Part shown: piece after piece, positions 62,111 to 64,000 of the stretch
How positions within the stretch are numbered: the first letter of the stretch is position 1
Layout of the letters: each line of letters opens with the position of its first letter
Source of the DNA: Sphingomonas sp. PAMC 26621
GTDB lineage: Bacteria > Pseudomonadota > Alphaproteobacteria > Sphingomonadales > Sphingomonadaceae
NCBI RefSeq assembly: GCF_000251145.1
Contig: NZ_AIDW01000015.1
Span: 124,001-188,000, forward strand
Direction of reading: 5' to 3'
Length of the DNA stretch: 64,000 nt
Translations under genes and position numbers: made by a program
Notes under the pieces: generated by a model
What the model was told of the DNA's origin: nothing
Seen by the model: the letters and a program-made list of their open reading frames with translations, nothing else
The model's database searches: none

Positions 62111-64000
62111 GCGCGCGCGCCCAATTGCGCGAGGATCGAATTGCGCCGCGTCGGCCACAGCCCCGCCGCGTAGAGCGCGACGAACCGCGCCTCCAGCGCC
62201 GCCAGCGCCTGCGGATTGGCGTCCGCCATGAACGCGCGGACGTCGTCGCGTGCGAGCGTCGCGTCGTAATAGAGGTCGATCGACTCAGGCGTCACGACGT
62301 CCGCGAGATGCGCGAACGCCCCAAGATGATCGAGCGTGGCGGCGAGTTCAGCGGCGCCGCGAAACCCGTGCCGCATCATCCCCGCAATCCAGCCCGGATG
62401 CGCCGCGCGCGCGCGGACGACGCGCGCGATCTCCTCCCCGAGCGGGCGCGCACGCGGACGGGCCGGGTCGGTCGCGTCGAGGTGATAGAGAGCGGCGCTT
62501 CCGCCGGTGATCACCTGCGCGGCGGCAAAGGCGGCCTCGTGCGCGGCATAGTCGGCGGCAAGCAACAGGTCGGTCTCGGGCAGGTCCTGGACGTGGACGA
62601 AGACATCCGCGGCGGCGACGCGCGCCGCGATCCCCGCCGGGTCGGCGCGCGCCTCGCCATCGTCAAGCGCGTGCGCGGAAGCGGCGAGCCACGCCGCGCC
62701 TGCCGCCTGCCGCGCTTCGGGCGTATAGGTGTCGGCGCTGTCGCCGAGCCCGATGCCATAGCTGCCCGCGCGCGGCCCGAACACGCGCGCGCCGGGGGCG
62801 GACCCAACGAACGGGTTGCGATCCGCCGGCTCGTCCCGCGCCGCCAGCGCACGCACCGCCTGGCCGAACATCGCGCAAAGCGTCGGGAAGGCATCGCGGA
62901 ACAGCCCCGACACGCGCAGCGTCACGTCGATCCGCGGACGGTCGAACCGCATCAGCGGCAGGATCTCGACCCCGGTGACGCGGTCGGACTGATGGTCCCA
63001 CACCGGCTCCGCACCGAGCAGGTGGAGCGCCATCGCGAATTCCTCGCCCGCGGTGCGCATCGTCGCCGAGCCCCACAGGTCGACCACCAGCCCACGCGGA
63101 TAGTCGCCATGATCCTGCAGATGACGCCGGATCAGTTCGTCGGCGAGCCGTACCCCCTGCGCATGCGCCGACCGCGACGGCACCGCGCGGGGATCGGTGG
63201 TGTAGAGGTTGCGCCCGGTCGGCAGCACGTCGTTTCGCCCGCGCCACGGCGAGCCCGATGGTCCGGGTGCGACCCGTCTTCCGGCGAGCGCCGCGAGCAG
63301 GCCGTCGCGTTCCGCCGCGCCCTGCTCGCCACGCCCGAAGACGTGCAGCCCATCGCCATACTGGCTGTCCTTGACGTCGCAGACGAAGGCATCGATCCGC
63401 GTGATCGCCTCCGCGTGCGATAGCGCCTGGTCGAGCGCGAGCACGTCGCCGAGCCCGAGTGCGAGCGCTTCGTCGCCGATATCGCGCTGCAGCCGATCGC
63501 GGCGTGCCGGATCGAGCCCGTCGGCATTGGAGAATTCGTCGAGCAACGCGTCGAGCCGTCCGAGCCCGGTGCCACCGTCCGCACGGACCAGCGGCGGCGG
63601 GACATGGCCGATCGTGACCGCGCCGATCCGCCGCTTGGCTTGCGCCGCCTCGCCGGGGTCGTTGACGATGAACGGATAGACGACGGGCAGCGCGCCGGTC
63701 AGGGCTTCGGGCCAGCACGCATCCGACAGCGCGACCGCCTTGCCCGGCAGCCATTCGAGCGTGCCGTGCGCGCCGACATGGACCAGCGCGTCGGTCCCCT
63801 GCGTTCGCAGCCAGAGGTAGAAGGCGATATAGCCGTGCCGTGGGCAGCGCGAGAGATCGTGATACTCGTCTGCGCGCACCGCGGCGCTGCCGCGTTCGGG
63901 CTGGAGCGCGACGAGACTGTCCCCGGCGGCGACGGCGGCGAAATGGAAGGCACCGTCGAGAACCGCTGGATCGTCCTTGGGCGCGCCCCAGGCTGCGGTC
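62107..64000 (-). CDS. cobN: Cobaltochelatase large subunit CobN (3' part)
   Basis: Inserts cobalt into hydrogenobyrinate a,c-diamide, with CobS and CobT, using ATP. The frame is open to the end of the window (631 residues seen of roughly 1100-1300). Landmarks are [75 protein letters not shown] and [16 protein letters not shown], the conserved C-terminal half of CobN. cobS and cobT are not in the window. Probably the first or second gene of the operon running into cobG. Confidence 0.93.
   Translation of the reverse strand, partial: TAAWGAPKDDPAVLDGAFHFAAVAAGDSLVALQPERGSAAVRADEYHDLSRCPRHGYIAFYLWLRTQGTDALVHVGAHGTLEWLPGKAVALSDACWPEALTGALPVVYPFIVNDPGEAAQAKRRIGAVTIGHVPPPLVRADGGTGLGRLDALLDEFSNADGLDPARRDRLQRDIGDEALALGLGDVLALDQALSHAEAITRIDAFVCDVKDSQYGDGLHVFGRGEQGAAERDGLLAALAGRRVAPGPSGSPWRGRNDVLPTGRNLYTTDPRAVPSRSAHAQGVRLADELIRRHLQDHGDYPRGLVVDLWGSATMRTAGEEFAMALHLLGAEPVWDHQSDRVTGVEILPLMRFDRPRIDVTLRVSGLFRDAFPTLCAMFGQAVRALAARDEPADRNPFVGSAPGARVFGPRAGSYGIGLGDSADTYTPEARQAAGAAWLAASAHALDDGEARADPAGIAARVAAADVFVHVQDLPETDLLLAADYAAHEAAFAAAQVITGGSAALYHLDATDPARPRARPLGEEIARVVRARAAHPGWIAGMMRHGFRGAAELAATLDHLGAFAHLADVVTPESIDLYYDATLARDDVRAFMADANPQALAALEARFVALYAAGLWPTRRNSILAQLGARA

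Overview
The window is GC-rich bacterial DNA that reads as an alphaproteobacterium, most likely Sphingomonas or a close relative. Pointers are an alphaproteobacterial flagellin/FlbT pair, the aerobic (CobG/CobF type) cobalamin pathway, a TonB receptor with an STN domain coupled to FecR and an ECF sigma factor and followed by a tryptophan-halogenase-like protein and SapC, and a 4-thousand-residue autotransporter. The genus call is inference from gene content; no rRNA or tRNA gene was recognised.

Layout. 1-4833: end of cyoD (quinol oxidase), then flagellin (minus), flbT, and a large secreted-looking protein combining a beta-propeller with a flagellin-IN-like segment. 5173-7230: remnant of a non-ribosomal peptide synthetase (NRPS) locus: half an adenylation domain plus carrier domain, an intact MbtH protein and a Sfp-type phosphopantetheinyl transferase. 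7350-13515: L,D-transpeptidase, lipoprotein, ybbA/ybbP ABC system divergent from a TesA-type esterase. 13533-17613: hldE, a secreted alpha/beta hydrolase, a frameshifted gmhB and an AGE-family isomerase, i.e. ADP-heptose type functions. 17767-31080: one giant autotransporter adhesin gene with twelve long repeats, interrupted by several frameshifts. 31150-35390: a TPR-sulfotransferase, a TPR/GT9-like glycosyltransferase and an FkbM methyltransferase, all plausible surface-modification enzymes. 35504-42807: Dps, then a LysR regulator divergent from a valine-catabolic operon (mmsA, acyl-CoA dehydrogenase with a frameshift, 3-hydroxyisobutyryl-CoA hydrolase, enoyl-CoA hydratase, mmsB). 42821-50807 (minus): ECF sigma, FecR, TonB receptor, halogenase-like flavoprotein, SapC, DUF6445 protein. 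50911-64000: cobalt/nickel permease, a DUF1636 protein, bluB and most of the corrin-ring genes (cobF, A, B, M, E, L, K, J, I, H, G and the 3' part of cobN).

How it fits together. The most interesting idea is that heptose-precursor enzymes, the giant autotransporter and a GT9-like transferase with sulfo- and methyltransferases form one locus for making and decorating a surface adhesin. This is a hypothesis from neighbourhood and family resemblance. The cobalamin block is a near-continuous pair of operons in which almost every junction is a 4-base start/stop overlap, and in which cobK and cobL share overlapping start codons.

Quality caution. Four otherwise well-conserved genes (gmhB, the autotransporter, the acyl-CoA dehydrogenase, cobB) carry frameshifts, nearly all explained by loss of one base. 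Either the consensus has systematic single-base deletions or these genes are decaying; the former looks likelier for housekeeping genes such as cobB.
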